A DNA stretch of 64,000 bases from NCBI RefSeq assembly GCF_013386115.1, contig NZ_JACAOR010000005.1:598543-662542 (forward strand), written 5' to 3'. Position numbers and translations under genes: made by a program. Positions 38,222 to 48,420 of the stretch are shown piece by piece. Position 1 is the stretch's first letter, and every line of letters begins with the position of its first letter. This DNA is from Pseudomonas gingeri. Lineage in GTDB: Bacteria; Pseudomonadota; Gammaproteobacteria; Pseudomonadales; Pseudomonadaceae. The notes under the pieces were generated by a model, which saw only the letters and a program-made list of their open reading frames with translations, did no database searches and was not told the origin of the DNA.

Positions 38222-40119
38222 ATCGGCTCGGCCTTGGCAGGGTTGACCCGCGGTAAATGGAGGACGAAAGCGGTGCCGCCGGTGGCCGGGTGTTCCACGC
38301 CCAGGTGGCCGCCGGCTGCCGCGGCAAGGCTCGCGGAAAGGGTCAGGCCCAGCCCCAGGCCCTGTTCTCCGGGCTTGGTGGTGAAGAAGGGTTCGAACAG
38401 GTGCTTGCGTGCTTCGAGTTCGATGCCATGGCCGTTGTCGCGTACCAGCAGGCGATACTTGCCCTCGACGAAGTCGCCTTCCAGCCACAGTTCCGGCAAT
38501 GGCTGCGCCTGCATGGCATCGAGGGCGTTGCCGATCAGGTTGACTAGGATCTGTTCCAGGCGCGTCTGGTCGATCGCCAGCTGGACATCGTCATAGTCGC
38601 GATGGCTTTCCAGGTGCAGCGCCTCGATCCGGCTGTTGAGGACCTGCAGGGCCGCCTCGATGGCCTTGCCCAGGCTCGCCTCGCCCTTGTCGTCGCCGCG
38701 CCGGGCGAAGGAGCGCAGGCTGGCGGTGATGCGGCCCATGCGATCGATCAGTTCGTTGATGGTCCGCAGGTTGGTGCTGGCGGTCTCCAGCTCGCCGCGT
38801 TCGAGGAAACGCACGGTATTGCCGGACAGGGTGCGCAAGGCCGCCAGCGGCTGGTTCAGTTCATGGGCGATGCTGGTGGACATCTGCCCGATGGCGGCCA
38901 GTTTGCCGGCCTGGACCAGTTCGTCCTGGGCGCGGCGCAGGGTTTCCTCGGCCTGGCGCCGTTCGCGGATCTGGTCCTTGAGGCGGTCATTGCTGGCACG
39001 CAGGTCGACGGTGCGTTCGGTGATCCGTCGTTCCAGCTGGTTGTTGGCTTCCTGCAAGGCTTCGCGAGCGGCCAGCCGGGTTGCGATCACCTTGCGTCGC
39101 TCGTTCCAGGCGATCAGCAGGAATGCCACCAGGGCGAAGGCCACCGCCACCAGGATGCCCTGGTTGGCGGCTTCCCGGCGCAGGTCCTGCAACGGCGTGA
39201 GCAGGGTGAAATGCCAGGGCGTGTCGGCGAGGCCACGGGTCTGCGCCAGGTAGCTGACATTATCGCCGTCCTTGACCAGCTCGCTGTTGGCGGGGAAGGT
39301 CAGGGTTTCCACCCCTTCGGCGAGGCGTTCGCGGGCCAGCGGCTGCAGTTCGTTCAGCGGCCACCAGTAGTATTGCAGGCTGCGCGCCAGGCGCTCCTTG
39401 ATCTCCGGGGTCAGCGGCCGGACCGACTTGAGGCGCCGGGTCGGATCGCTGGAGAGAATGATGATGCCGTTCTCGTCGCTGACGAAGGCTTCCAGGCGTG
39501 CCCGCTGCCAGCGTTCTTCGAGGGCTTCGAGGCGGACCTTGATCACTGCCACGCCGATGATCTTGCCTTGCTCCTCGAGCCCGTGGGCCAGGTAGTAGCC
39601 CGGCTCGCCGAGGGTGCTGCCGATGCCGTAGAAGCGTCCGGGCTGACCGCGCACGGCGTCCTGGAAGTAGGCGCGGAACGACAGGTCTTCGCCCAGGTAG
39701 CTGTCGGCGTCGCGCCAGTTGCTGGTGGCGAGGACCCGGCCGGTGGTATCCAGGACATAGATCGCCCGGCTGCGGCTGCGGCGGTTGAGGCCTTCGAGGT
39801 ATTCGTTGACGGTCTGGCGGTGTTCGGCGTCGGGGTCCTTGAGCAGGGCCGAGACGCTGGATTCGAGCTCCAGCAGGCTGGGCAGGTAGGTGTACTTGCT
39901 GATCTCGCTCTCGACGGTCCGGGCATGCAGCTCCAGTGCCCGTTCACCGCTCTCGCTGAGGGTGCGGATGCCGTAGTGTTCGCTGATGCGATAGCCGGCA
40001 TAACCCAGGCCGATCATCAGCAGGATGACCAGGGGTGGCAGGAACAGGTGGCGGATCAGGCGGGGTTTCACGGCGAGTGATGGCGGCGTCGCGCGATAGG
40101 AATTGGGGTCGCATTTCAT
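38218..40119 (-). CDS. aauS: Sensor histidine kinase AauS (DctB-like)
   Basis: The 633-residue protein has a membrane segment (about 28-46), a periplasmic double-Cache-like region (about 55-300) of the DctB type (IYVLDTTGRVLATSNW, FRAYFQDAVRGQPGRFYGIGS, GYYLAHGL), a second membrane segment (about 312-330), a coiled coil, and a kinase with H-box IAHELNQPLAALRT and a complete ATPase core (VNLIGNALDAM, DNGHGIE, GLGLGLTLS). Context with aatPMQJ favours AauS, which senses glutamate or aspartate and related compounds, over C4-dicarboxylate sensing by DctB. The ATG at 40119 has AAGGC upstream; the frame also allows GTG at 40122. Confidence 0.85.
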   Translation of the reverse strand: MKCDPNSYRATPPSLAVKPRLIRHLFLPPLVILLMIGLGYAGYRISEHYGIRTLSESGERALELHARTVESEISKYTYLPSLLELESSVSALLKDPDAEHRQTVNEYLEGLNRRSRSRAIYVLDTTGRVLATSNWRDADSYLGEDLSFRAYFQDAVRGQPGRFYGIGSTLGEPGYYLAHGLEEQGKIIGVAVIKVRLEALEERWQRARLEAFVSDENGIIILSSDPTRRLKSVRPLTPEIKERLARSLQYYWWPLNELQPLARERLAEGVETLTFPANSELVKDGDNVSYLAQTRGLADTPWHFTLLTPLQDLRREAANQGILVAVAFALVAFLLIAWNERRKVIATRLAAREALQEANNQLERRITERTVDLRASNDRLKDQIRERRQAEETLRRAQDELVQAGKLAAIGQMSTSIAHELNQPLAALRTLSGNTVRFLERGELETASTNLRTINELIDRMGRITASLRSFARRGDDKGEASLGKAIEAALQVLNSRIEALHLESHRDYDDVQLAIDQTRLEQILVNLIGNALDAMQAQPLPELWLEGDFVEGKYRLLVRDNGHGIELEARKHLFEPFFTTKPGEQGLGLGLTLSASLAAAAGGHLGVEHPATGGTAFVLHLPRVNPAKAEPI

Positions 40120-40185
40120 CACAGATGCCTTGGGTCAACCAGATCGTCTTTCTTGTGGAAACACTGATCGGGGTGTACGCGGAAC

Positions 40186-40277
40186 CTGTAGGAGCGGGCT
40201 TGCCCGCGAAAGCGATACGGGTCGCGAAACCGGATATCGCCTGGAATAACGCCTTCGCGGGCAAACCCGCTCCTACC
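40186..40277. repeat. REP pair (REPIN) between aauS and aatP
   Basis: CTGTAGGAGCGGGCTTGCCC and GCGGGCAAACCCGCTCCTAC are inverted halves across about 45 bp. It separates the transporter operon from aauSR and may reduce read-through. Confidence 0.9.
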
Positions 40278-40321
40278 TATACCTGCTCGCGCGCCCTTGC
40301 GGGCGTGCGAGCCTGGCCGTT

Positions 40322-41056
40322 TCAGTGCTGCAGGATTTTCTCGAGGAAGTGCTGCGCACGGTCGGAGCGGGCGCTGATGTCGCCGAAGAACTCGTCCTTG
40401 TTGCAGTCTTCGATGATCTTGCCCTGATCCATGAAGATCACGCGGCTGGCGACCTTGCGGGCGAACCCCATTTCGTGGGTCACGCACATCATGGTCATGC
40501 CTTCATGGGCCAGCTGGACCATCACGTCGAGCACTTCGTTGACCATTTCCGGGTCGAGCGCAGAGGTCGGTTCGTCGAACAGCATGACGATCGGATCCAT
40601 CGCCAGGGCCCGGGCAATCGCCACGCGCTGCTGCTGGCCCCCGGAAAGCTGGCCGGGGTGCTTGTGGGCATGGGCCGACAGGCCGACGCGCTCGAGCAGT
40701 TGCAGGCCTTTCTTCGTCGCTTCTTCCTTGCTGCGGCCGAGGACCTTGATCTGCGCGATGGTCAGGTTCTCGGTGATGGTCAGGTGGGGGAACAGCTCGA
40801 AGTGCTGGAACACCATGCCCACCCGCGAACGCAGCTGCGGCAGGTTGGTCTTCGGGTCGGCGATGGAGGTGCCGTCGACCACGATATCGCCTTTCTGGAA
40901 GGGTTCCAGGGCGTTCACGCACTTGATCAGGGTCGACTTGCCGGAGCCCGACGGGCCACAGACCACGACCACCTCACCCTTTTTGACTTCGGTGCTGCAA
41001 TCGGTCAGCACCTGGAAGTCGCCATACCACTTGTTGATGTTCTTGATAGAGATCAT
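40322..41056 (-). CDS. aatP: Acidic amino acid ABC transporter, ATP-binding protein
   Basis: The 244-residue ABC ATPase has Walker [11 protein letters not shown]-loop [10 protein letters not shown], signature LSGGQQQR, Walker [16 protein letters not shown] and the switch His in CVTHEMGFA. It is of the polar amino acid (GltL/GlnQ) type. It energises the AatQ/AatM permeases on the cytoplasmic face. It overlaps aatM by 4 bp and is last in the operon aatJ-Q-M-P. Confidence 0.93.
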   Translation of the reverse strand: MISIKNINKWYGDFQVLTDCSTEVKKGEVVVVCGPSGSGKSTLIKCVNALEPFQKGDIVVDGTSIADPKTNLPQLRSRVGMVFQHFELFPHLTITENLTIAQIKVLGRSKEEATKKGLQLLERVGLSAHAHKHPGQLSGGQQQRVAIARALAMDPIVMLFDEPTSALDPEMVNEVLDVMVQLAHEGMTMMCVTHEMGFARKVASRVIFMDQGKIIEDCNKDEFFGDISARSDRAQHFLEKILQH

Positions 41057-41724
41057 ACGGCAAACCTTTTTTGCAGACGCTTGACCAGCAGCGAGGCGGC
41101 AAAGCTGATTGTGAAGTAGACCAGACCGGCGAAGATCAGGAACTCGTTGGAACGGCCGACGATGTCACCGCTCGAGCGCGAGGCGTTGAGGAAGTCCACC
41201 AGGCCGACGGTGTAGACCAGCGAGGTGTCCTGGAACAGGATGATGCTCTGTTGCAGCAGCAACGGGGTCATCTTGCGGAACGCCTGGGGCAGGATGATCA
41301 GGCGCATGGTCTGGCCATAACCCATGCCCAGCGCCTGGGCGGCGCCCATCTGGCCCTTGGGGATCGACTGCACGCCGGCCCGGACGATTTCACAGAAATA
41401 CGCCGCCTCGAACATCATGAAGGCCACGATGCAGGAGGTGAACGCACCGATCGGTGTGTCTTCGCCTGTGATCCAGCGCAATACGAAGGGGACCGCCAGG
41501 TAGAACCAAGTGATCACCAGCAGCAGTGGGATCGAGCGGAAATAGTTGACGTAGGCCCCGGCGACCCGCGACAGCAGCTTGCTGTGGGACAGGCGCATCA
41601 ACGCCAGGATGGTGCCGAGGATGATCCCGCCGACGACGCCGAGGATCATCAGTTGCAGGGTCATCAGCATGCCGTTCCACAGGCCGGGAATGGCCGGGAC
41701 GATGTCACTGAAGTCGAATTCCAT
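41053..41724 (-). CDS. aatM: Acidic amino acid ABC transporter, permease (GltK-like)
   Basis: The 223-residue inner-membrane protein has five hydrophobic segments and the permease EAA loop ([27 protein letters not shown]) that contacts the ATPase. It is a His/Glu/Gln/Arg/opine-type subunit. Its ATG overlaps the aatQ stop by one base (TAATG), so translation is coupled. Confidence 0.92.
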   Translation of the reverse strand: MEFDFSDIVPAIPGLWNGMLMTLQLMILGVVGGIILGTILALMRLSHSKLLSRVAGAYVNYFRSIPLLLVITWFYLAVPFVLRWITGEDTPIGAFTSCIVAFMMFEAAYFCEIVRAGVQSIPKGQMGAAQALGMGYGQTMRLIILPQAFRKMTPLLLQQSIILFQDTSLVYTVGLVDFLNASRSSGDIVGRSNEFLIFAGLVYFTISFAASLLVKRLQKRFAV

Positions 41725-42470
41725 TATTTACCCCCCACGGAGATCAGGCCGGGCACCGAGACTTTCTTCTCGACCACGCGCATGAGCAGCATCAGGCTCA
41801 TGTTCAGGGTGAAGTAGATCAGCGTCGCCAGGGTGAAGGCTTCGAACAGGTTGGCGGAGAATTCGGCGGTCTGCTTGGTCTGCGCGAGCAGTTCCATCAG
41901 GCCGATCAGCGAGGCCACGGACGAGTTCTTGAAGACGTTGAGGAATTCCGAGGTAAGCGGCGGAATGATGATGCGATAGGCCTGGGGCAGCAGCACGTTC
42001 CAGTAGATCTGCGGTAGCTTGAAGCCCATGGCGCGGGCGGCCGCTTCCTGGCCGCGTGGCAGTGCCTGGATCCCGGTGCGTACCTGTTCGCAGACCCGCG
42101 CGGCGGTGAACAGGCCGAGGCAGATGACGACGCTGAGGTAGGCCGAGGTGGTCGGGTTCAGGTCCTGCTTGTACCAGTCCTGCAGGTTCTGCGGCAGCAG
42201 GTCGGGTACCAGGAAGTACCAGATGAACAGCTGGACCAGCAGTGGCACGTTGCGGAACAGCTCCACGTAGCAGGTCGCGATGCCCGATACGATGCGGTTT
42301 GGCACCGTGCGCATGACGCCAAGAATGGAGCCAAGCAGCAAGGCGACAAGCCAGGCCACGACAGCGATGGCGATGGTCCAGCCCAGGCCGGCGATATACC
42401 AGTCGAGATAGGTCTCGCTGCCCACGCCGGTGGACTTGAAGAACACGCCCCAGTCCCAGTTGTAATTCAT
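41724..42470 (-). CDS. aatQ: Acidic amino acid ABC transporter, permease (GltJ-like)
   Basis: The 248-residue permease subunit has several hydrophobic segments and the EAA loop (RAMGFKLPQIYWNVLLPQAYRIIIPPL). The N-terminus MNYNWDWGVFFKSTGVG is typical of GltJ. The ATG at 42470 follows GGAGAC; the longer open frame is not used. It is separated from aatJ by 202 bp containing a stem-loop. Confidence 0.92.
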   Translation of the reverse strand: MNYNWDWGVFFKSTGVGSETYLDWYIAGLGWTIAIAVVAWLVALLLGSILGVMRTVPNRIVSGIATCYVELFRNVPLLVQLFIWYFLVPDLLPQNLQDWYKQDLNPTTSAYLSVVICLGLFTAARVCEQVRTGIQALPRGQEAAARAMGFKLPQIYWNVLLPQAYRIIIPPLTSEFLNVFKNSSVASLIGLMELLAQTKQTAEFSANLFEAFTLATLIYFTLNMSLMLLMRVVEKKVSVPGLISVGGK

Positions 42471-42627
42471 TAGGGTCTCCCCTCGGATTCGATCGATGTA
42501 CAAGCACGTGCTTCCCCGGGACTCCGCCCCGCCCGACAGCGTTCGTCAGGCACACGCGCACCGCTCGCGGTCCGAGTGTTGTTCCATGCAATCAATAAGA
42601 AGCCAGTACAGCAGGTGGTCAACAGGC

Positions 42628-42655
42628 TTCCAGGGCTGCCGCGGCGGCCCTGGAA
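42628..42655 (-). promoter_or_regulatory. Stem-loop between aatJ and aatQ
   Basis: TTCCAGGGC and GCCCTGGAA form a 9-bp stem with a GC-rich loop, with no U-run after it on the minus strand. A hairpin just after the binding-protein gene commonly stabilises that segment of mRNA so that binding protein exceeds permease. Confidence 0.65.
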
Positions 42656-42672
42656 ACAAGGTTAGTCGCGAC

Positions 42673-43599
42673 TCAGATTTTTACTTCAGGCGCTGGCTTG
42701 TCGCTTGGATTGGAAATCAGCTCCTTCACCTTGTCGCTCATCGGGAAGTTCAGGTTCAGGCCTTTCGGTGGAATCGGGCTTTCGAACCACTTGCTGTAGA
42801 TCTTGTTGATCTCGCCGGACTTGTAGAGCGCGACGATGGCGTCATCCACCGCTTTCTTGAAGGCCGGGTCGTCTTTGCGAACCATGCAGGCGTAGGCTTC
42901 GAAGGACTGTGGAGTACCGGTGATGACCCAGTCATCCGGCTTCTTGGCCTTGGCTTCTTCACCGGCCAGCAGGGCGTCGTCCATCATGAACGCCACGGCG
43001 CGACCGCTTTCCAGCATCTGGAAGGATTCGCCGTGGTCCTTGGCGGAGATGACGTTCATGCCCATCTGCTTGTCGGCGTTCATCGCCTTGATGATGCGTT
43101 CGGACGTGGTGCCGGCGGTGGTCACGACGTTCTTGCCTTTCAGATCGGCAAAGTCTTTGTAGGATGGGTTGCCATCCTTGTCTTTCTTGACCAGCAGACG
43201 GGTGCCGATTTCGAACATGTTGATGGTGAAGTCAACTTGCTGGGCGCGTTCGGCATTGTTGGTGGTGGAACCGCACTCGATGTCGACGGTGCCGTTCTGA
43301 ACCAGCGGAATACGGGTTTGCGAGGTGACCAGGTTGTACTTGGCCTGCAGGTCGGGCTTGTTCAGGTCTTTTTTCAGGGCCTCGACGATGGCCAGCTGAA
43401 TGTCGTGGGAGTAACCCACCGGTTTGCCGGAAGCATCCGCGATGTAGGAAAACGGAATGGAGCTGTCGCGATGCCCGAGGGTGATGGTACCGGACTCTTT
43501 GATCTTCTTCAGGGTGCCGGTCAGTTCGGCGGCGAAAACTGGAGTGCTGATCAGAGCGGCAGCGATTGCTGCGCCCAGGATATGGGGAACGATGCGCAT
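42673..43599 (-). CDS. aatJ: Glutamate/aspartate periplasmic binding protein
   Basis: The 308-residue protein has a signal peptide (MRIVPHILGAAIAAALISTPVFA) and the type 2 solute-binding fold of GltI/AatJ: GTITLGHRDSSIPFSYI, VQNGTVDIECGSTTNN, GKNVVTTAGTTSE and MMDDALLAGEEAKAKKPDDW. It delivers glutamate and aspartate to AatQMP. It is first in the operon with its own upstream sigma-54 promoter and AauR sites. GAGGAAAT precedes the ATG at about ten bases. Confidence 0.93.
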   Translation of the reverse strand: MRIVPHILGAAIAAALISTPVFAAELTGTLKKIKESGTITLGHRDSSIPFSYIADASGKPVGYSHDIQLAIVEALKKDLNKPDLQAKYNLVTSQTRIPLVQNGTVDIECGSTTNNAERAQQVDFTINMFEIGTRLLVKKDKDGNPSYKDFADLKGKNVVTTAGTTSERIIKAMNADKQMGMNVISAKDHGESFQMLESGRAVAFMMDDALLAGEEAKAKKPDDWVITGTPQSFEAYACMVRKDDPAFKKAVDDAIVALYKSGEINKIYSKWFESPIPPKGLNLNFPMSDKVKELISNPSDKPAPEVKI

Positions 43600-43711
43600 C
43601 AGATAATTTCCTCGAGATTGTTTTTTTTATGGAGCCGTTCAATCGACTCTCGGATACCTCGAACGGTTCGACCGGCTCAAGGGCGGACAGAACATTCGCT
43701 CAGAAGTGTAG

Positions 43712-43727
43712 AGCATGAGTCATGCCA
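43712..43727 (-). promoter_or_regulatory. Sigma-54 promoter of aatJQMP
   Basis: The minus strand reads TGGCATGACTCATGCT, with GG and GC ten bases apart. It predicts a transcript start near 43701, about 100 bases before aatJ. It lies downstream of two AauR-type sites, as expected for an NtrC-type activator. Confidence 0.75.
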
Positions 43728-43804
43728 GGCCAGGCGAGAGGGATTTAGGTGTTGATTTTAAAGGGATTTTAGTTCGAGTAGAGGCGGCGAGGCGGGAGCT
43801 ATCG

Positions 43805-43850
43805 TCCGGTAAGCCGAATACTGGCCCGTGATGGCGTTCGGAAAGCCGAA
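43805..43850 (-). promoter_or_regulatory. Two AauR-type upstream activating sites
   Basis: 43837-43850 is TTCGGAAAGCCGAA, an exact TTCGG-N4-CCGAA, which I recall as the AauR target. 43805-43818 is TCCGGTAAGCCGAA, one mismatch. Their centres are 32 bp apart, close to three helical turns, and they lie roughly 80-140 bp upstream of the sigma-54 promoter. Confidence 0.75.
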
Positions 43851-43916
43851 TGGGGAAGGGGCGGTGGGAATGGCTTGTTTTCGACGCTTGTGAGGATCTT
43901 GCGGTTGGCCTGGAAC

Positions 43917-44003
43917 TTGTGGGAACCGGCTGGCCGGCGATGGCGTCCTGATCGACGCTGCAAGGCTTGGGGGCCTCATCGCCGGCCAGCCGGCTCCTGC
44001 AAA
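43917..44003. repeat. REP pair (REPIN) between glpD and aatJ control region
   Basis: CTTGTGGGAACCGGCTGGCC and CCGGCCAGCCGGCTCCTGC face each other across about 40 bp. It lies just after the glpD stop. With the sigma-54 promoter and activator sites it accounts for most of the gap 43600-44023; no gene is seen. Confidence 0.85.
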
Positions 44004-44023
44004 GGCCCCCGACTGGCCTGGAA

Positions 44024-45562
44024 TCAGGCCGCTTCGATCTTGCTGCGATGCTGTTCGAGCTTGTCGAGATAGTCCTGCAGTTGCTGCTGCTCCGCCGGGC
44101 TGGTGAACAGGCCGAGCTTGCTGCGGCGCCAGAGGATGTCCTGGGCGGTGGTGGCCCATTCCTCGCTGCACAGGTAATCCACTTCGCGGCTGTAGAGGCC
44201 GCCACCGAGGTGCTCGCCCAGGTCGGCCAGGTCCTGCACGCCTTCCAGCAGGCGCCAGGTCCGGTTGCCGTAGCTGGTGGCCCAGCGACGGGCGATCTCG
44301 CTCGGCACCCAGTCGAAACGGCTGCGGATCGCTTGGGCCAGGGCCTGTGGCGTGGTCATCTGCTCACCGCCGGGCAGCGTCGCGGTGGCGGTCCAGCTCG
44401 GGCGCATCTGGGTGAAGAATGGCAGCAACTGGGCCATCGCCGACTCGGCCAGCTTGCGGTAGGTGGTCAGCTTGCCGCCGAATACCGACAGCAACGGCGC
44501 TTCCCCGGTATTCGCGGAGAGGGCCAGGGTGTAGTCGCGGGTGACCGCCGACGGGTTGTCGGATTCGTCATTGCACAGCGGCCGGACGCCGGAGTAGCTG
44601 TGCAGGATATCGCCGCGGGCCAGCTGCTTCTTGAAGTGCGCGTTGACCACCTTGAGCAGGTAGTCGGTTTCCGCCTCGGTGATCGTGACCTTGGCCGGAT
44701 CGCCCTGGTATTCACGGTCGGTGGTGCCGATCAGGGTGAATCGTTCCAGGTACGGAATGGTGAACACGATGCGCTGGTCTTCGTTCTGCAGGATGTGCGC
44801 GTGTTCGCCTTCGTAGAGGCGCGGCACGATCAGGTGACTGCCCTGGATCAGGCGGATGCCGTAGGGCGAATCCAGTTTCAGGTCATCCTTGATGAATTTG
44901 GCGACCCATGGGCCGGCCGCGTTGACCAGGGCCTTGGCCTGGATCGAGAAGCGGGCGCCATCGGCGCGCTCCATTTCCAGGTGCCACTGGCCCTTGCTGC
45001 GACGAGCACTGACGCAACGGGTGCGGGTGTGGATATGGGCGCCTTTCTCGCGGGCGGCCATGGCGTTGAGAACGACCAGGCGGGCGTCGTCGACCCAGCA
45101 GTCGGAGTATTCGAAGCCTTTGCTGATCTCGGCCTTGAGCGGGCTGTCGGCACCGAATTTCAGGCTGCGGGAGCCGGCGAGTTTTTCGCGCTTGCCCAGG
45201 TGGTCATACAGGAACAGGCCGGCACGGATCATCCAGGCCGGACGCAGGTGCGGGCGGTGCGGCAGGACAAAACGCATCGGCTTGACGATATGGGGCGCCT
45301 TGGCGAGCAGCACTTCGCGTTCGGCCAGCGCTTCGCGCACCAGGCGGAACTCGTAGTGCTCCAGATAGCGCAGGCCACCGTGGATCAGCTTGCTGCTGGC
45401 CGACGAGGTATGGCTGGCGAGGTCGTCCTTTTCGCAAAGGAACACCGAAAGACCGCGACCGGCTGCGTCCGCGGCAATCCCGACACCATTGATACCACCG
45501 CCAATCACGGCGATGTCATAGATCTCGGCAAGGGGTGGTGCAGGCAAGGTGCTGGGGGTCAT
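44024..45562 (-). CDS. glpD: Aerobic glycerol-3-phosphate dehydrogenase
   Basis: The 512-residue flavoprotein has an N-terminal FAD-binding motif (YDIAVIGGGINGVGIAADAAGRGL), SSASSKLIHGGLRYLEHYEF and GTTDREYQGDP, all typical of GlpD. It oxidises sn-glycerol-3-phosphate to dihydroxyacetone phosphate at the membrane and passes electrons to quinone. It is last of glpF-K-R-D, separated from glpR by its own regulatory region with GlpR-like palindromes. Confidence 0.95.
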   Translation of the reverse strand: MTPSTLPAPPLAEIYDIAVIGGGINGVGIAADAAGRGLSVFLCEKDDLASHTSSASSKLIHGGLRYLEHYEFRLVREALAEREVLLAKAPHIVKPMRFVLPHRPHLRPAWMIRAGLFLYDHLGKREKLAGSRSLKFGADSPLKAEISKGFEYSDCWVDDARLVVLNAMAAREKGAHIHTRTRCVSARRSKGQWHLEMERADGARFSIQAKALVNAAGPWVAKFIKDDLKLDSPYGIRLIQGSHLIVPRLYEGEHAHILQNEDQRIVFTIPYLERFTLIGTTDREYQGDPAKVTITEAETDYLLKVVNAHFKKQLARGDILHSYSGVRPLCNDESDNPSAVTRDYTLALSANTGEAPLLSVFGGKLTTYRKLAESAMAQLLPFFTQMRPSWTATATLPGGEQMTTPQALAQAIRSRFDWVPSEIARRWATSYGNRTWRLLEGVQDLADLGEHLGGGLYSREVDYLCSEEWATTAQDILWRRSKLGLFTSPAEQQQLQDYLDKLEQHRSKIEAA

Positions 45563-45599
45563 GGGTGAGCCTCGCGTTGGTCTTTCTATATTTGAATTC

Positions 45600-45625
45600 G
45601 AACATTAATGTTCATTTTCGAAAAT
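45600..45625. promoter_or_regulatory. Two adjacent palindromes, probable GlpR operator of glpD
   Basis: GAACATTAATGTTC (45600-45613) and ATTTTCGAAAAT (45614-45625) are perfect palindromes side by side, 38-63 bp before the glpD start. The minus strand AATGTTCGAA fits the GlpR half-site WATKYTCGWW exactly, and ATTTTCGAA fits nine of its ten positions. Confidence 0.7.
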
Positions 45626-45752
45626 AGTAGCGGATAAACGCGCGCACGACCACCGAAGTCTGATTGAAAAAATTGATCAATACAGGCTGAAAGGAAAATT
45701 ATCGAACATTGTAGGGCGATCGACGATGCGCCCGGGCGGGATATGGCGGCAT

Positions 45753-45862
45753 GATCGTTCCTGCGCTCCGCGTGGGCATGCAGCCCGTGACGCTCCGCGT
45801 CACCTGCAGGGCGGACGCGGAGCGTCCAGTGAGGCGTTCCCACGCGGAGCGTAGGAACGATC
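45753..45862. repeat. 110-bp palindromic intergenic element (copy 2)
   Basis: It begins GATCGTT and ends AACGATC, has the inner hairpin GTGACGCTCCGCGTCAC and is related to the reverse complement of the element at 11064-11143. It is longer by an extra GC-rich segment. It sits between glpR and glpD. Confidence 0.8.
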
Positions 45863-45884
45863 TTCAACGATCAGCCATTGAAAC

Positions 45885-46640
45885 TCAGACCACTTCCAGG
45901 CGGATCTTGTGCTGGTTGAGCAGTTGCGCCAGGGCCGGGACCGGGGCCTGGTCGGTTACCAGGCAGTCGATCAGGGTGATCGGCCCCAGGCGCACCATGG
46001 CATTACGGCCGAACTTGCTGGAGTCCGCCGCCAGAATGACCTGGCGGGCATTGGCGATGATCGCCTGGGAAACCCGCACTTCCTGATAGTCGAAGTCCAG
46101 CAGGCTGCCGTCTTCATCAATACCGCTGATGCCGACGAGGGCGAAGTCGACCTTGAACTGGTTGATGAAGTCGACGCTGGCCTGGCCCACCACGCCGCCG
46201 TCGCGACGGACGTTGCCGCCGGCCAGTTGCACTTCGAAGTCGTCCTTGGCACTGAGGATCGACGCCACATGCAGGTTGTTGGTGATGATCTTCAGCTGGT
46301 TGTGGTTGAGCAGCGCGCGGGCAATGGATTCGGTGGTGGTGCCGATATTGATGAACAGCGAGGCGTGATCGGGGATCTGTGCGGCGATGGACTCGGCGAT
46401 ACGCTGCTTTTCATCGCGCATCTGGTCGGCGCGCATGGCGTAGGCGGTGTTCTCCACGCTGGAGTCGTAGGCGGCCCCTCCGTGGTAGCGGCGCAGCAGG
46501 TTGGAGTCCGCCAGCTGGTTGATATCGCGGCGGATGGTTTGCGGGGTGACGACAAATAACTGGGCCATTTCCTCGATGCTGACATAGCCGCGTTCGCGGA
46601 CCAGTTCGAGGATTTGCTGCTGGCGGGGAGGCAGATTCAT
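45885..46640 (-). CDS. glpR: DeoR-family glycerol-3-phosphate regulon repressor
   Basis: The 251-residue protein has an N-terminal DeoR helix-turn-helix ([21 protein letters not shown] then [15 protein letters not shown], followed by LLRRYHGGA) and a sugar-phosphate-sensing domain ([33 protein letters not shown]). GlpR represses glp genes and is released by glycerol-3-phosphate. AAGGACG precedes the ATG at 46640. It is transcribed with the glp cluster but is separated from glpK by a long palindrome. Confidence 0.94.
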   Translation of the reverse strand: MNLPPRQQQILELVRERGYVSIEEMAQLFVVTPQTIRRDINQLADSNLLRRYHGGAAYDSSVENTAYAMRADQMRDEKQRIAESIAAQIPDHASLFINIGTTTESIARALLNHNQLKIITNNLHVASILSAKDDFEVQLAGGNVRRDGGVVGQASVDFINQFKVDFALVGISGIDEDGSLLDFDYQEVRVSQAIIANARQVILAADSSKFGRNAMVRLGPITLIDCLVTDQAPVPALAQLLNQHKIRLEVV

Positions 46641-46774
46641 GGGGCGTCCTTTTGGGCTGCCGTACAAATTCTTCCATCATGCCGCAGGAAGGACCTGTCT
46701 GCCACTTGCAGGGCCAATGAATCGTGGAGGAGCGGTGGTTGCGTCGTAAATCGGGCAATGTCTGTCGGTTAAGT

Positions 46775-46810
46775 CCCCTGTAGGAGCCGGCAAGCCGGCT
46801 CCTACAGGGG
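46775..46810. repeat. 36-bp near-perfect palindrome between glpK and glpR
   Basis: CCCCTGTAGGAGCCGG and CCGGCTCCTACAGGGG pair over 16 bp around the loop CAAG. It is a REP-like hairpin starting 12 bp after the glpK stop, without a T-run, and could lower read-through into glpR or protect the glpFK mRNA. Confidence 0.85.
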
Positions 46811-46821
46811 GCGTGTCCGGA

Positions 46822-48420
<1,599 letters not shown>

